A DNA stretch of 64,000 nucleotides from Salipaludibacillus agaradhaerens (GTDB lineage Bacteria; Bacillota; Bacilli; Bacillales; Salisediminibacteriaceae): positions 1,049,869-1,113,868 of the forward strand of contig NZ_KV917378.1 in the NCBI RefSeq assembly GCF_002019735.1, written 5' to 3'. The position numbers were made by a program, and so were the translations under genes. The notes below the pieces were generated by a model, which searched no databases, had not been told where the DNA came from, and worked only from the letters and a program-made list of their open reading frames with translations. Shown here one piece after another: positions 43,849-53,362 of this stretch (the stretch's first letter is position 1; every line of letters begins with the position of its first letter).

Positions 43849-44553
43849 TTACTTCTGGGAACACCGTAATTCTTCCAGCATTAGCATAACCATTTTGGCT
43901 GAATGGACTGACGCTTTAACGAGAAACTGATCGTACGATACTTTTGCATCTTTTCCTGCAATATCAGATAAAGATCTAATAATAACAAAAGGGGTTTGAA
44001 ATTGGTGACACACTTGAGCAATTGCTCCAGCTTCCATTTCAGAGCAATAAGGATTGTTAAAACGTTGACGAATATCCTCTACTCTATCATGATCACTCAT
44101 AAAAGAATCGCCTGATAATATAAGACCTTTCGCTGATTGTACACCTATTTCTGAAGCACACTCTTCTGCTACAGCAATAAGTTTTTCATCTGGTTCATAA
44201 AAGGCGGGCATACGCGGAACTTGTCCAAATTCATAACCAAAGACGGTTGCATCTACATCATTGTAACGAACCTGAGTCGAAATAACGATATCACCTACAG
44301 CCATCCCTTGATGGAAACCTCCAGCTGACCCTGTATTAATAATCATATCTGGAAAATAGAGTTGATTCATTAACGTTGTACTTATTGCTGCGTTCACCTT
44401 ACCTATACCAGATTTTGACAACACAATTTCAACGTTATTTAGCCGGCCTAAAAAGAACTCACAACCGGCAATAACCGCTTCATCAACTATTGTCATTTTC
44501 GATTTTAACAATTCTACTTCTTCTTCCATGGCACCTATAATTCCAATCCGCAT
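43849..44553 (-). CDS. mtnN: 5'-Methylthioadenosine/S-adenosylhomocysteine nucleosidase
   Basis: A 234-residue enzyme that removes adenine from MTA and SAH, clearing methylation by-products and feeding the methionine cycle. Motifs: [10 protein letters not shown] (about residues 4-13, with the catalytic Glu), GSAGGFH (about 78), [18 protein letters not shown] (about 97-114), SGDSFM (about 149), and [11 protein letters not shown] (about 171) with the terminal RSLSDIAG (Asp, about 196). The start is ATG 44553 after AAAGGATG. Confidence 0.95.
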   Translation of the reverse strand: MRIGIIGAMEEEVELLKSKMTIVDEAVIAGCEFFLGRLNNVEIVLSKSGIGKVNAAISTTLMNQLYFPDMIINTGSAGGFHQGMAVGDIVISTQVRYNDVDATVFGYEFGQVPRMPAFYEPDEKLIAVAEECASEIGVQSAKGLILSGDSFMSDHDRVEDIRQRFNNPYCSEMEAGAIAQVCHQFQTPFVIIRSLSDIAGKDAKVSYDQFLVKASVHSAKMVMLMLEELRCSQK

Positions 44554-44758
44554 TTTAACATCCTTTCTTTTCACTATCATCCCTTTATATCATATATGAT
44601 GCTCTACAACTGAACAAGTCATTTTACGTCACACCTTATTTTTCTCACTTAAAGTTTTTTATACATTGGAAAATACCGATATAGCTTCTCTTTTTAAAAT
44701 CGTTCATATTTGCTACTATATAATCAAACATATATTAGTTTCAGAATGGAGAATAAAC

Positions 44759-44968
44759 ATGATTTTTCAACCCGATAGTCTAAAAGATAAAGTGGAATTT
44801 TTTGAATCTGGTTCGCTTATTGAGTTAGAAAAGTATATTACTAAAAAAATTGAAGAGAATCAGGCTCTCATGCTTGAAGTACATCACGTTTCACATAACG
44901 TGACTTTTACACCCACAGGAAAAAAATTTTACACAGCTGTTATCCATTTTAAACAGCCTTCAAAATAG
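44759..44968 (+). CDS. yrzA: YrzA-like DUF2536 protein
   Basis: A 69-residue protein containing LKDKVEFFESGSLIELEKYI and VHHVSHNVTFTPTGKKFYTAVIHF in parts, which matches B. subtilis YrzA (DUF2536), a small protein of unknown function. The start is ATG 44759 after TGGAG; the longer upstream frame has no ribosome site. In B. subtilis it also lies near greA and mtnN. Confidence 0.8.
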   Translation: MIFQPDSLKDKVEFFESGSLIELEKYITKKIEENQALMLEVHHVSHNVTFTPTGKKFYTAVIHFKQPSK

Positions 44969-44971
44969 GTA

Positions 44972-45010
44972 AAGAAAAGATCAAGGAGACACCTCCTTGA
45001 TCTTTTCTTA
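44972..45010. terminator. Strong bidirectional terminator between yrzA and yrrS
   Basis: AAGAAAAGATCAAGGAG pairs with CTCCTTGATCTTTTCTT, a perfect 17-bp stem with an ACAC loop. It overlaps the yrrS stop codon. Confidence 0.88.
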
Positions 45011-45658
45011 ATTATTAATGTATGGATTTGAATTTTTCTTTTCAACAGAGACAGGCATCCAACCTTCATTTTCAACCCACGAGAGCGTCACTTCATACGG
45101 ACTATGCCTATTCTCTGACGTACTGACAGTCCCAACAGCTGTTTGGTGATCTCCACCATTCCCAATATACCACACCGTCATGTCATTTTCACTTAGCCCT
45201 GTGGCATATTGTAAAGCACGCGTCATTTCATCCCAGTTCACATGGCTTTTTTCATAAACAGCTGTGAAAGGCTCTTCCTGAACCGTTCCAATTGGTCCCC
45301 ATTCGCCATCCTCACTATTGTCATTAGCCTCATTGTCATTATCAAAGTCATTATTACTGTTATCTTCAGCATCTGAATTGTCTTCGTTTGGTTCCTCTAC
45401 CTCATTACTGTCGTTAGTATTAATAGATATATCTCCACCGTCGTTTTCTGTATCATTTCCATCCACATTCATATTGTCATCATTTTGTTGTTCTGTATCA
45501 GCCGGCACCGCTTCTTCCGAGCCACCGCTGAAAAACAAAGTCCCTCCGACGACAATAATTAACAAGGCAACAAGGCCTATGGACACATTCAAAATAACGT
45601 TTAGTTTCCTTTTCTTTCTATTATCTGAGCGCATAGGCGTATAATCATTATAACTCAT
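45008..45658 (-). CDS. yrrS: YrrS-like membrane-anchored DUF1510 protein
   Basis: A 216-residue protein: a basic N-terminus, one membrane segment (about residues 21-43), a long Asp/Asn/Glu-rich linker (about 47-120), and a C-terminal DUF1510 domain beginning WGPIGTVQ. YrrS of B. subtilis is encoded next to pbpI near greA; pbpI itself is absent here. The ectodomain is exceptionally acidic. I start at ATG 45658 after AAGGAGG, because the earlier ATG would sit almost at the predicted transcription start. Confidence 0.85.
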   Translation of the reverse strand: MSYNDYTPMRSDNRKKRKLNVILNVSIGLVALLIIVVGGTLFFSGGSEEAVPADTEQQNDDNMNVDGNDTENDGGDISINTNDSNEVEEPNEDNSDAEDNSNNDFDNDNEANDNSEDGEWGPIGTVQEEPFTAVYEKSHVNWDEMTRALQYATGLSENDMTVWYIGNGGDHQTAVGTVSTSENRHSPYEVTLSWVENEGWMPVSVEKKNSNPYINN

Positions 45659-45698
45659 TAGATGAGCTTCCTCCTTTTTCGTACCCATTCTACTATTA

Positions 45699-45727
45699 TT
45701 ATATGCTATTTTATAAATAATTTCGAG
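45699..45727 (-). promoter_or_regulatory. Promoter of yrrS
   Basis: On the reverse strand, TCGAAA (45722-45727), 17 bases and TATAAT (45699-45704). The predicted start of transcription near 45692 supports translation from 45658. Confidence 0.5.
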
Positions 45728-45924
45728 TTCATACAGGAATATTTGACCGTATTTGAGGTTTTATTTGGGTTTTAACGCACTCTCAATCATTTATTTGAAA
45801 AATGCTGTAAATTATTATCACACTAAGTTGTATAATGAGTGTGGATAAATGTAAGAACAAGCCTTTTCACTGCTTCTCTAGCCATTTTTATAATAATGTA
45901 TGACAATTATAGTAAAACATGCCT

Positions 45925-45974
45925 AAAAAAGAACGGTCACCCGGTAAATCATCGACTGGGTGACCGTTCTTTTT
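45925..45974 (-). terminator. Terminator of greA
   Basis: AAAGAACGGTCACCC pairs with GGGTGACCGTTCTTT, a 15-bp stem with T tracts on both strands. It overlaps the greA stop codon by two bases. Confidence 0.92.
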
Positions 45975-46443
45975 ATTGTACTTCTGTGATTTCAACTTTC
46001 ATATCTCCACCAGGTGTTGAGACAATCACTTGATCTCCTGTCCCTTTTCCAATGAGGCTTTGGGCCATTGGTGATTCATTTGAAATTTTACCTTCTAATG
46101 GATCAGCCTCAGCCCGACCAACGATAACATATTGCTCTTCTTCACCGTCAGGTAGTTCTTTAAATGTAACTTTTTTACCTAGTGATACAACTGAGCTATC
46201 TTTATCTTCTTCAATTATTTCTGCATTACGAATCATCGTTTCAATTTGTTGAATTCGTCCTTCTACAAAGGCTTGCTCTTCTTTCGCTGAGTCATACTCT
46301 GAGTTTTCCGATAGATCACCAAAACTTCTTGCTACTTTTATACGTTCAACGACTTCTTTTCGTCGTTCCGTTTTCAGAAATTCTAATTCTTTTTCTAGTT
46401 TTTCTTTACCTTCTAATGTCATATAATGCTTCTCTTCTGCCAT
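45973..46443 (-). CDS. greA: Transcription elongation factor GreA
   Basis: A 156-residue factor that rescues backtracked RNA polymerase by stimulating transcript cleavage. The N-terminal coiled coil contains the tip residues in [16 protein letters not shown] (about 43-58, the DxxxNxE acidic pair). The C-terminal globular domain ends [19 protein letters not shown]. The start is ATG 46443, eight bases after AAGGAG. Confidence 0.95.
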   Translation of the reverse strand: MAEEKHYMTLEGKEKLEKELEFLKTERRKEVVERIKVARSFGDLSENSEYDSAKEEQAFVEGRIQQIETMIRNAEIIEEDKDSSVVSLGKKVTFKELPDGEEEQYVIVGRAEADPLEGKISNESPMAQSLIGKGTGDQVIVSTPGGDMKVEITEVQ

Positions 46444-47060
46444 TGTTCCCACTCCTTAGAAAATAATGCCTTAAAAGAACGCTTTCATGTTTACTTAGTT
46501 CATAAAAGTACTTCTTGATTTAGAAACGGATTGGTTAACCATATAAAAAGGTGATTGAATAAAGCCTTGTTCGATTATGTTCATCGCATAAGGAGACCAA
46601 ATGTACTTAAATAAGCTCTCAGGAGGTCACGTGTAGCTGAAGAAAAGGCTTCAACGTCTAATTTCCCTTCTTTGAATGAAGGCTGCTCATGGTATAGCAA
46701 CAGCACTCACTTCTCTTAAGTGAAAAGAAAAGGATGAATCTAAGTGATTCGTCTCGCTCACTGAGGTCTTTTATTTTATACTACTGAACTGATATGCTAA
46801 TGACATAAACCGTAAGCGCCCACTCTGTTCAGAAAACATCCTCTAAACAGATCAGGGCGCTGTAACTATTTATATCCAATTCAAACCGCTTCTTTAACTT
46901 GGTAATGTTCCTGCTTGCTATTATATACAAAAACTGTCTTCCCGCCAAGCTTTTTTATCACAGACAAAAAAAGCTGAAAGGCATTAATTAAATTGTATAT
47001 AGTTAGACAGTATACATAAAAATATCGTTTACGCCAAGTATCATTTAAAAATCATACGTA
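46444..47060. other. 617-base gene-poor interval between greA and udk
   Basis: In B. subtilis udk and greA are adjacent, so this gap is long. It contains a hairpin with AGCGCCC/GGGCGCT outer and TCTGTT/AACAGA inner arms (46815-46861), a TCACTT/AAGTGA hairpin near 46708-46724, an AAGCTTTTTT/AAAAAAGCT AT-rich hairpin (46947-46975), and an 11-codon frame with a ribosome-site-like AAGGAG near 46590. The greA promoter must lie here but is not obvious. Confidence 0.5.
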
Positions 47061-47696
47061 TTAAATCATGGTCTTCTCTTCAAGAACTGTTTTAATTTTT
47101 GTTACCATTAAGTCGATAGCTACACGGTTGTGTCCACCTTCAGGGACGATGATATCTGCGTACCGCTTAGTAGGTTCTATAAATTGGAGATGCATAGGCC
47201 TTACTACCGATGTATATTGATCAATAACAGAATCAATTGTTCTCCCACGCTCTTGAATATCCCTCATGAGCCTACGGATTATACGAAGGTCCGAATCAGC
47301 GTCTACGAACAACTTAATGTCCATCATATCACGTAAGGCCTCATCTTCCAAAATTAAGATCCCTTCTAAAATAATAACATCACGTGGCTCAACCATGACC
47401 ACATCATTAGAGCGAGTATGATTCGCATAATCATACACCGGTTTTGCTACTGTTTGTCGTTGCAATAATTGTTGTAAATGGTCTAATAGTAATTGATTAT
47501 CAAAAGCCAGTGGGTGATCATAATTTGTCTTTAGTCTCTCTTCCATCGGGAGATGACTTTGATCTTTATAATAAGCATCTTGCTCGAGCATTAAAATAGA
47601 CTGCTCGGGAAATTGACAGTAAATTTCATTGGCAACAGTCGTTTTCCCAGATCCTGAACCGCCCGCTACGCCAATGATGACAGGTTTTTCACTCAT
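47061..47696 (-). CDS. udk: Uridine kinase
   Basis: A 211-residue kinase that phosphorylates uridine and cytidine in pyrimidine salvage. It has the P-loop [14 protein letters not shown] (about residues 9-22), DAYYKDQ (about 41), NYDHPLAFD (about 58) and YDYANHTR (about 83). The start overlaps the trhP2 stop by four bases (ATGA-type coupling). Confidence 0.95.
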   Translation of the reverse strand: MSEKPVIIGVAGGSGSGKTTVANEIYCQFPEQSILMLEQDAYYKDQSHLPMEERLKTNYDHPLAFDNQLLLDHLQQLLQRQTVAKPVYDYANHTRSNDVVMVEPRDVIILEGILILEDEALRDMMDIKLFVDADSDLRIIRRLMRDIQERGRTIDSVIDQYTSVVRPMHLQFIEPTKRYADIIVPEGGHNRVAIDLMVTKIKTVLEEKTMI

Positions 47697-48976
47697 GTTA
47701 ATTGTTCCTTTCGCATCATATTATATGGTTTTACAGGCTTTTCAACTTTAAAGGACACAATTTGCAGCGGGTGACGAGCTGCATCTATTTCATGACCTTC
47801 TTCATCCCAAATAGTGCCTACTTTCTGAGAAAAGTCATCGATGTCCGGACCAAAAAACTCTATCATATCTCCTGGTCGAAAATGATTTCTCTGTTGAAGT
47901 GTCACCATTTGTGTCTTCTCGTTGTAATCTAATACGACTCCAGCAAAATCAAAGATGGTTTTTTGACTGTGTGTACGAAACATTTGTTCTTCATGACCAG
48001 GCGTATTTTCAAAAAAGGCAGGTGCTGTCGGTCTATTCGCACATTTATCAAGCTCCGTTAACCATCTGGGATCGATTGTAAAGTTATCAGGATCAGCGCA
48101 GTAAGCATCAATAACTTTCCTATAAACACTCACAACCGTAGCTACATAATGAATGGATTTCATTCTACCTTCTACTTTTAAACTATCTATACCTGCGTCA
48201 ACGAGTTTTGGAATTGCTTCAATTAAGTTCAAATCTTTTGGAGACATGGCAAAAGGTGCGTCCTCGTCTGCAAACAACGGTTTACCTTCTCCTTCTTTTG
48301 TAGCATTTTCGCCCTCTTCATACAGAAAATAATCCCAACGACACGATTGACAGCAGCCACCTCGGTTAGAGTCTCTCGCTGTCATGTGGTTACTTAATAC
48401 ACATCGGCCCGAATACGAAATACACATGGCCCCATGAATAAATGTTTCAATTTCTATATCCACGTTTTTTTTCATTTCTAGCATTTCTTGCAATCCTACT
48501 TCACGAGCCAATACGACACGTTCGAGTCCTTCTTCTTTCCAAAATTGAACAGCCTGCCAGTTTGAAAGGGATTGCTGTGTAGACAAATGAATTTCTAATT
48601 TAGGCGCTGTTTGTTTACACGTTTCAATAATTAATGGGTCAGCTACGATAATACCTTTTACCCCAACTCGCTCTAAGTCTTTCAAATATTCTTGAAGACC
48701 TGCCATGTTTTCATTATGAGCAAAAATATTTGTTGTCACATAAATGTGGGCTCCATATTGATTAGCAAAACGGACACCTTCTGCCATTTCTTCAATTGAA
48801 AAGTTGTCTGCATTCGAACGTAAGCCAAACTCTCTTCCACCGATAAAAACAGCATCTGCACCATAATGTACAGCAATTTTCAATTTTTCTAAATTTCCTG
48901 CCGGCGCTAAAAGCTCAGGCTTTTTTTTAATGACCCGCTTGCTTGTAGTTTCTTTTTCCACCATTTGCTGATTCAT
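47693..48976 (-). CDS. trhP2: tRNA 5-hydroxyuridine synthesis protein TrhP2 (U32 family)
   Basis: A 427-residue U32-family protein, orthologue of B. subtilis YrrO. The U32 core runs from [28 protein letters not shown] in parts (about residues 20-47) to [18 protein letters not shown] (about 181-198). Cluster-type cysteines lie in CCQSCRWDY (about 207), and a C-terminal beta domain follows. With TrhP1 it makes ho5U34 in tRNA by the prephenate-dependent route. The start is ATG 48976 after AAGGAG; the earlier ATG has no ribosome site. Confidence 0.92.
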   Translation of the reverse strand: MNQQMVEKETTSKRVIKKKPELLAPAGNLEKLKIAVHYGADAVFIGGREFGLRSNADNFSIEEMAEGVRFANQYGAHIYVTTNIFAHNENMAGLQEYLKDLERVGVKGIIVADPLIIETCKQTAPKLEIHLSTQQSLSNWQAVQFWKEEGLERVVLAREVGLQEMLEMKKNVDIEIETFIHGAMCISYSGRCVLSNHMTARDSNRGGCCQSCRWDYFLYEEGENATKEGEGKPLFADEDAPFAMSPKDLNLIEAIPKLVDAGIDSLKVEGRMKSIHYVATVVSVYRKVIDAYCADPDNFTIDPRWLTELDKCANRPTAPAFFENTPGHEEQMFRTHSQKTIFDFAGVVLDYNEKTQMVTLQQRNHFRPGDMIEFFGPDIDDFSQKVGTIWDEEGHEIDAARHPLQIVSFKVEKPVKPYNMMRKEQLT

Positions 48977-49028
48977 GGGTGAATCACTCCTTAATGAATC
49001 GTTACTTTTTGTCATGACGCAGCCAGCT

Positions 49029-49967
49029 TTAATAGACTGTTTCTTTAAAGAAAAAGCCTGTGTCTAGATCCCTATTAGACGGCTGAACAGCTTTTATTTC
49101 ATTGAGTAGACTATCTTTCGCTTCATCATATGAAGCAGGATCATTCATATATAAGTCGATTGCCTTTCGATACAAGGCTGTCACAGAACATAAATAAGAG
49201 GTGTTCTTTAAAATGCCGTCTATTTTAAGTGAATCAATGTTTGCTTCAAGCAAGTCTTCCAGTTCATCAATAATACACATATCCTTAGGACTCATAATGT
49301 GTGTGCCATTTTTATCTTCCCATATTGGGTACGTGGCATCTCTTTCTGGATCGTGTAAAATTAAACTTCGATCTTTACTCCGGCCCTCTACTTTTAAATC
49401 TTTCCCCTGGAAAGACATATAATTACCTACAAGCATACGTTTTGATTGAAACATACAGGTCATACCGTGAACTTGCACCTCAATTTCCACCTCGGCCGCC
49501 TCTTTAATTTCAATAATAGCATCCATGTTCAATTCTCTAGCAAGAACTGCCCTTGAGGCACCTTTTCTTCCCCAGTAATTTGCCGTATACCAATTTGTTG
49601 CAGTCGTTTCTGTGTTCCAATGCAGCTTCATTGAGGGTGCGTATTTCCTCACATTCATAAGGACTGCTGGATCACCAAAAACGATAGCATCGACTCCTAC
49701 TTTATCCAGGAACTTTATATAGTCAGGCAACAGCGGTAATATTTCATTATGAAATAAAGCATTCATGGCTACATATACTTTTACCCCTCTATTGTGGGCA
49801 ATCCTTACTGCTTCTTCTATGTCATGCCGTTTAAACTCACCCGCTAACCGTAAGCCAAATGTCTCTTCTCCGATCATGATAGCTGTAGCCCCAGCATCTA
49901 TGAGAGAAGTAATGTCTTCAACAGCTGGAGGTGTCACTAATAGCTCAGGTGTCTTCATACTGCTCAC
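49029..49967 (-). CDS. trhP1: tRNA 5-hydroxyuridine synthesis protein TrhP1 (U32 family)
   Basis: A 312-residue U32-family paralogue, orthologue of YrrN: PELLVTPPAVEDITSLIDAGATAIMIG in parts, ALFHNEILPLLPDYI, and VQVHGMTCMFQSKRML (about residues 161-176). It lacks the second cysteine set of TrhP2 and is shorter at the C-terminus. It overlaps trmR by 23 bases. The start may be GTG 49967 or the ATG three codons later; the ribosome site (GAGAGAGG) does not decide. Confidence 0.92.
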   Translation of the reverse strand: MSSMKTPELLVTPPAVEDITSLIDAGATAIMIGEETFGLRLAGEFKRHDIEEAVRIAHNRGVKVYVAMNALFHNEILPLLPDYIKFLDKVGVDAIVFGDPAVLMNVRKYAPSMKLHWNTETTATNWYTANYWGRKGASRAVLARELNMDAIIEIKEAAEVEIEVQVHGMTCMFQSKRMLVGNYMSFQGKDLKVEGRSKDRSLILHDPERDATYPIWEDKNGTHIMSPKDMCIIDELEDLLEANIDSLKIDGILKNTSYLCSVTALYRKAIDLYMNDPASYDEAKDSLLNEIKAVQPSNRDLDTGFFFKETVY

Positions 49968-50631
49968 AGTCCTCTCTCTTCATTTCTTCATTCTTAATCG
50001 TAACCATCAAGCCGTCTCCTACAGGCAAAAGAACGGACGTAAACCGTGGATGATTCATTAACTTCTTATTGAAGGAACGAATCTTTTTTACCATGGAAGT
50101 TACAGCTCTAGTTGTCGTCTCCACCTCACCAGCTACCATCCCTTTAAACAGCACATTATCAGAAAAAATAAGCCCGTCTTTTTTTAGCATTGGCTCATAA
50201 AGAGAAAAAAACGAGGAATATTGTCCTTTAGCCGCATCTATAAATAAGACATCGAATGGTGCATAAGTTTGAACTGTTTCATATACATTAAGAGCATCAC
50301 CAGGTATGATGTGAAAGCGACTGCCCACACCGCATTTATTGGCATTTTCAACAGCATCTGCCACTCTCATTTCATCGCGCTCAATTGTATAAAGTTCGGC
50401 CTTAGAAAGAGTTTGTAACATTCTAATTCCGGAATAGCCAATGGCTGTACCAATTTCTAAAATTCTTTGTGATTGATGAATTCTTAGAAATTGTAGCATT
50501 GTCTCAATACCATCGATCTCCATTATTGGAATATTGTCTTTTTGGGCTATCTGTTCTAACGCCATAATGTCATCTGCTCTTTTACGAATGAGTGATGTGT
50601 GATAATCAACTACCTTGTCATTTTTTTTCAT
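49945..50631 (-). CDS. trmR: tRNA 5-hydroxyuridine O-methyltransferase TrmR
   Basis: A 228-residue class I methyltransferase of the caffeoyl-CoA O-methyltransferase type. It has the SAM loop ILEIGTAIGYSGIRML (about residues 54-69), YTIERDEMRV (about 81), PGDALNV (about 110) and DVLFIDAAKGQY (about 128, metal-binding Asp). It is the orthologue of YrrM, which methylates ho5U34 to mo5U34; the next two genes make the hydroxylated substrate. Its ribosome site AAGGGAGG lies inside a hairpin (50632-50660). Confidence 0.92.
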   Translation of the reverse strand: MKKNDKVVDYHTSLIRKRADDIMALEQIAQKDNIPIMEIDGIETMLQFLRIHQSQRILEIGTAIGYSGIRMLQTLSKAELYTIERDEMRVADAVENANKCGVGSRFHIIPGDALNVYETVQTYAPFDVLFIDAAKGQYSSFFSLYEPMLKKDGLIFSDNVLFKGMVAGEVETTTRAVTSMVKKIRSFNKKLMNHPRFTSVLLPVGDGLMVTIKNEEMKREDCEQYEDT

Positions 50632-50660
50632 AAAAAAAGCGCCTCCCTTAGGTGCTTTTT
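50632..50660 (-). promoter_or_regulatory. Terminator-like hairpin overlapping the trmR ribosome site
   Basis: On the reverse strand, AAAGC-A-CCT pairs with AGG-C-GCTTT. The GGGAGG ribosome site occupies the loop and 3' arm, and TTTTTTT directly precedes the trmR ATG. The structure could attenuate read-through, hide the ribosome site, or both. Confidence 0.6.
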
Positions 50661-50696
50661 AGGATAAATTTCAATCTTTGACCGATATATTTTATC

Positions 50697-50737
50697 ATAA
50701 AAACAAGGAGAATGCTATTACAAGCTTCTCCTTGTTT
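50697..50737 (-). terminator. Terminator after mltG
   Basis: AAACAAGGAGAA pairs with TTCTCCTTGTTT, a perfect 12-bp stem. TTTTTAT follows on the reverse strand. Confidence 0.88.
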
Positions 50738-50743
50738 AACTTA

Positions 50744-51865
50744 CTAATCTCTATACTGACTTACAATAGCTTCATGTTCTGACAGGTTTTCATTAAAATA
50801 AATGTCTCCTTCAGGGGAGTGATAAAAATATAAGTAGTTATGTGACTCAGGTGATAACGCTGCTGAGATTGATGCTTCCCCAGGATTATTGATCGGTCCA
50901 GGCATAAGCCCTGTAACATTATACGTGTTGTAAGGTGATTCAATATCAAGATGCTCATACAGTGTACGTGACAAATGTTCCCCATGGGCATAAGCAATGG
51001 TTGGGTCCATTTGTAGCGGCATTCCTGCTTGGAGACGATTTTCTATGACACCTGATATAGTCGTTCTCTCTTCATCAGTAATCGCTTCTCCTTCAATAAT
51101 AGAAGCTTTTGTCATCAATTCATGAAACGTATCATCCATATTTTCGATCGGTAAGCTTGCAAGGACAGAGCTAGTACGATCTAGCATGGCTTCAATCACT
51201 TCTTCGGGCTCCAGTTCTTCATTAACAAAGTCATATCTCGCTGGAAATAAATAGCCTTCTAATGGTTCTCTAATCGCTTCATCAAGAATAGATTCATCAA
51301 GAAAATCGTAATTTTCAATAAGTTCGTTCAAATAATCTTCATCTCTGGCAAGTGTCAATAATTCATCTTGTTCTAAGTCTGTTTCCGACGCAACTCTTTC
51401 AAAGACATCTTCAACCCAAAGACCCTCTGGAATAGTAAACGAAATCGCATAATCTTCAAAGACACGACCTTCTTTTAATTGATCAATAATTTCCTCCATG
51501 CTCATTGACCTTGTTAAATGATATTCACCTGCTTGAAAGCCAGACTCATTTTGAAAACGGACATAATAAGTAAACATCGTTGCACTATTAATAACACCGG
51601 CTTCCTCAAGTACATCAGCTATAGTAGAGGTATTCGAACCGATTGGGATCGTAACCTCAATCACGTTTTCATCATTTTCATCCACAGGGCCAATACTGCC
51701 GATGATGTAACGATAACCAACAAATACAGCTATAATGCCAATGACGATAATACTCATAAAGAAAATGAGGACAATTTTTCTTACTAGACTTGCCTCTTTC
51801 TTATTTTCTTCCATTTTTAATTTATGTTTTTCTTTCAATTTTTTCTTATTTGACACATGGGCCAC
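50744..51865 (-). CDS. mltG: Endolytic murein transglycosylase MltG (YrrL)
   Basis: A 373-residue membrane-anchored enzyme that cleaves nascent glycan strands. One membrane segment (about residues 30-52) is followed by a LysM-like region and the YceG domain. The domain has the catalytic Glu in ASIIEGEA (about 255) and PLQMDPTIAYAHG, SPYNTYNVTGLMPGPINNPG, and AALSPESHNYLYFYHSPEGDIYF in parts. The start chosen is GTG 51865, eight bases after GGGGAGG. The frame extends 54 codons further upstream without a ribosome site. The exported part is acidic. Confidence 0.9.
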   Translation of the reverse strand: MAHVSNKKKLKEKHKLKMEENKKEASLVRKIVLIFFMSIIVIGIIAVFVGYRYIIGSIGPVDENDENVIEVTIPIGSNTSTIADVLEEAGVINSATMFTYYVRFQNESGFQAGEYHLTRSMSMEEIIDQLKEGRVFEDYAISFTIPEGLWVEDVFERVASETDLEQDELLTLARDEDYLNELIENYDFLDESILDEAIREPLEGYLFPARYDFVNEELEPEEVIEAMLDRTSSVLASLPIENMDDTFHELMTKASIIEGEAITDEERTTISGVIENRLQAGMPLQMDPTIAYAHGEHLSRTLYEHLDIESPYNTYNVTGLMPGPINNPGEASISAALSPESHNYLYFYHSPEGDIYFNENLSEHEAIVSQYRD

Positions 51866-52168
51866 CCCTTTCACCTCCCCTATTATACTATATATTTGAC
51901 AAAATTCGATGAATTCATTTAAAAACATCATTGCGAAGTTTGTTTTTATTTTCTTCGTTAATATTTTTCGTGACGTTAAACCTAAACATTTGTTTAATTG
52001 TGTAGAAATATAGCGCATTATTTGCAAAGACGTTTTAGAGAAGAGAATGAATATTATTTAGGTATTCATTCTACTTCATGACTTTTATACACTAGTAAAG
52101 GTCATAGAACTTGTCTCTTTTATTCCCCCCTCTATCTTGATGGCATAGGGCACGTTATTTCGTCAAAA
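51866..52168. other. Upstream region of mltG
   Basis: Separates mltG from the alaS-yrzB group. A TATAAT on the reverse strand (near 51882) lies just before the mltG ribosome site, with a weak TCGAAT 16 bases upstream. If used, it would give a very short leader. No gene is supported. Confidence 0.35.
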
Positions 52169-52201
52169 ATAAAAAACCTGACAGCAGATAGCTATCAGGT
52201 T
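52169..52201 (-). terminator. Terminator after yrzB
   Basis: AACCTGA-C-AGC pairs with GCT-A-TCAGGTT (one mismatch). TTTTTTATTTTTG follows on the reverse strand. Confidence 0.85.
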
Positions 52202-52253
52202 CTACGAACTCGTTTCAGCAAGTGAAACATCGAAACTCTTAAACATTTAAGGC

Positions 52254-52565
52254 TTAATTTTCCTCTTCTAGTTCACCGTCAGCAAATGTATTTAAGAGCT
52301 CTTCAACCATGTTCCATTCTTCATCTGTTTCAATAGCATAGAGGGAAAGTTCTCCACCTTCAGGTTCCTCATACCGAAAGGCATGCACTTCAACCTCATC
52401 TTCTTCACTCTCATTTGATCCCTCGGGAGCTAATACCATGTATGAGTTACCTGTGGAATCCACATCAAAGGTGAACAAAACTTGAAATAAATGCTCATCA
52501 CCATTTTCATCTGGAATAACGATTCGATCATCATCACTAGCTTCATTCATTCGATATTCTACCAT
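52254..52565 (-). CDS. yrzB: DUF1292 protein YrzB
   Basis: A 103-residue, very acidic protein with IVIPDENGDEHLFQVLFTFDVD in parts (about residues 15-36) and YMVLAPEG (about 42), the DUF1292 pattern. The function is unknown. The alaS-ireB-ruvX-yrzB order is conserved across Firmicutes. The ATG follows AAGGAGG. Confidence 0.88.
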   Translation of the reverse strand: MVEYRMNEASDDDRIVIPDENGDEHLFQVLFTFDVDSTGNSYMVLAPEGSNESEEDEVEVHAFRYEEPEGGELSLYAIETDEEWNMVEELLNTFADGELEEEN

Positions 52566-52578
52566 ATTAGTTGCCTCC

Positions 52579-52995
52579 TTAATTTTGTCTATCCAAATAG
52601 CCTTGTAATATCATCACTGCAGCCATCTTATCAATAACTTTTTTTCTTTTTTTACGACTTACATCTGCGCTAACAAGCATACGTTCAGCAGCCACTGTAG
52701 ACAAACGTTCATCCCACATCTCCACCTTTAAACCAGTACGTTGACTTAGCTCTTTAGCAAACTGCTGACACGCTTCACCGCTCGGCCCAATAGTTCCATT
52801 CATATTTTTTGGGAGACCTACCACAATTTTTGCAATATGGTGCTCTGCAATAAGTTCCTCAAGCCTTTCAAATGCCTTATCAAGGTCATTTTCTTCTCTC
52901 TTTATTGTCTCGACACCTTGAGCAGTCCAGCCTAATTCGTCACTTACTGCTACACCGATCGTTTTCGTGCCTACATCCAGGCCTAAAATCTTCAT
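52579..52995 (-). CDS. ruvX: YqgF/RuvX-family nuclease
   Basis: A 138-residue RNase H-fold protein: [18 protein letters not shown] (about residues 4-21, with the first catalytic Asp), [12 protein letters not shown] (about 58), and [14 protein letters not shown] (about 98). Homologues act in 16S rRNA 5'-end maturation and, by prediction, on Holliday junctions. It overlaps the ireB stop by four bases. Confidence 0.94.
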   Translation of the reverse strand: MKILGLDVGTKTIGVAVSDELGWTAQGVETIKREENDLDKAFERLEELIAEHHIAKIVVGLPKNMNGTIGPSGEACQQFAKELSQRTGLKVEMWDERLSTVAAERMLVSADVSRKKRKKVIDKMAAVMILQGYLDRQN

Positions 52996-53264
52996 GATTT
53001 CTCCTTTTGATGTTGCGCAAGATAGGAGCGTACGAGCTCTTCAATTAATTCATCTCGTTCAATTTTACGAATGAGTGTCCTAGCATCTTTATGACGCGGA
53101 ATGTAGGCAGGATCCCCAGATAATAAATACCCGACAATTTGATTGATAGGGTTATATCCTTTTTCTTCTAATGACGTATAAACTGTTAGAAGAACATCTT
53201 TCACATCCTCATCCATTGAATCATCATTAAAATTGAATTTCATTGTTCTGTCCATTGAACTCAT
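52992..53264 (-). CDS. ireB: IreB-family protein (YrzL)
   Basis: A 90-residue protein of the IreB (UPF0297) family: MKFNFNDDS near the start, then [28 protein letters not shown] in parts (about 35-62) and LVRSYLAQH. In enterococci IreB is a substrate of the Ser/Thr kinase IreK and dampens cephalosporin resistance; the threonine-rich N-terminal region seen there is short here. It sits between alaS and ruvX, as in B. subtilis. Confidence 0.93.
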   Translation of the reverse strand: MSSMDRTMKFNFNDDSMDEDVKDVLLTVYTSLEEKGYNPINQIVGYLLSGDPAYIPRHKDARTLIRKIERDELIEELVRSYLAQHQKEKS

Positions 53265-53362
53265 TATACCCTCACCTTTCTTTCCTATTAAAGAAAAGGT
53301 TAATTACCCGTTCCATTATGAGTTTATATGTCTATCTACTATTGTACACGATTGTTGTACAT

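Noticed and set aside
46590-46640. 11-codon leader-peptide-like frame after AAGGAG
   Set aside because: Too short, with no run of regulatory codons and no clear attenuator for a downstream plus-strand gene.
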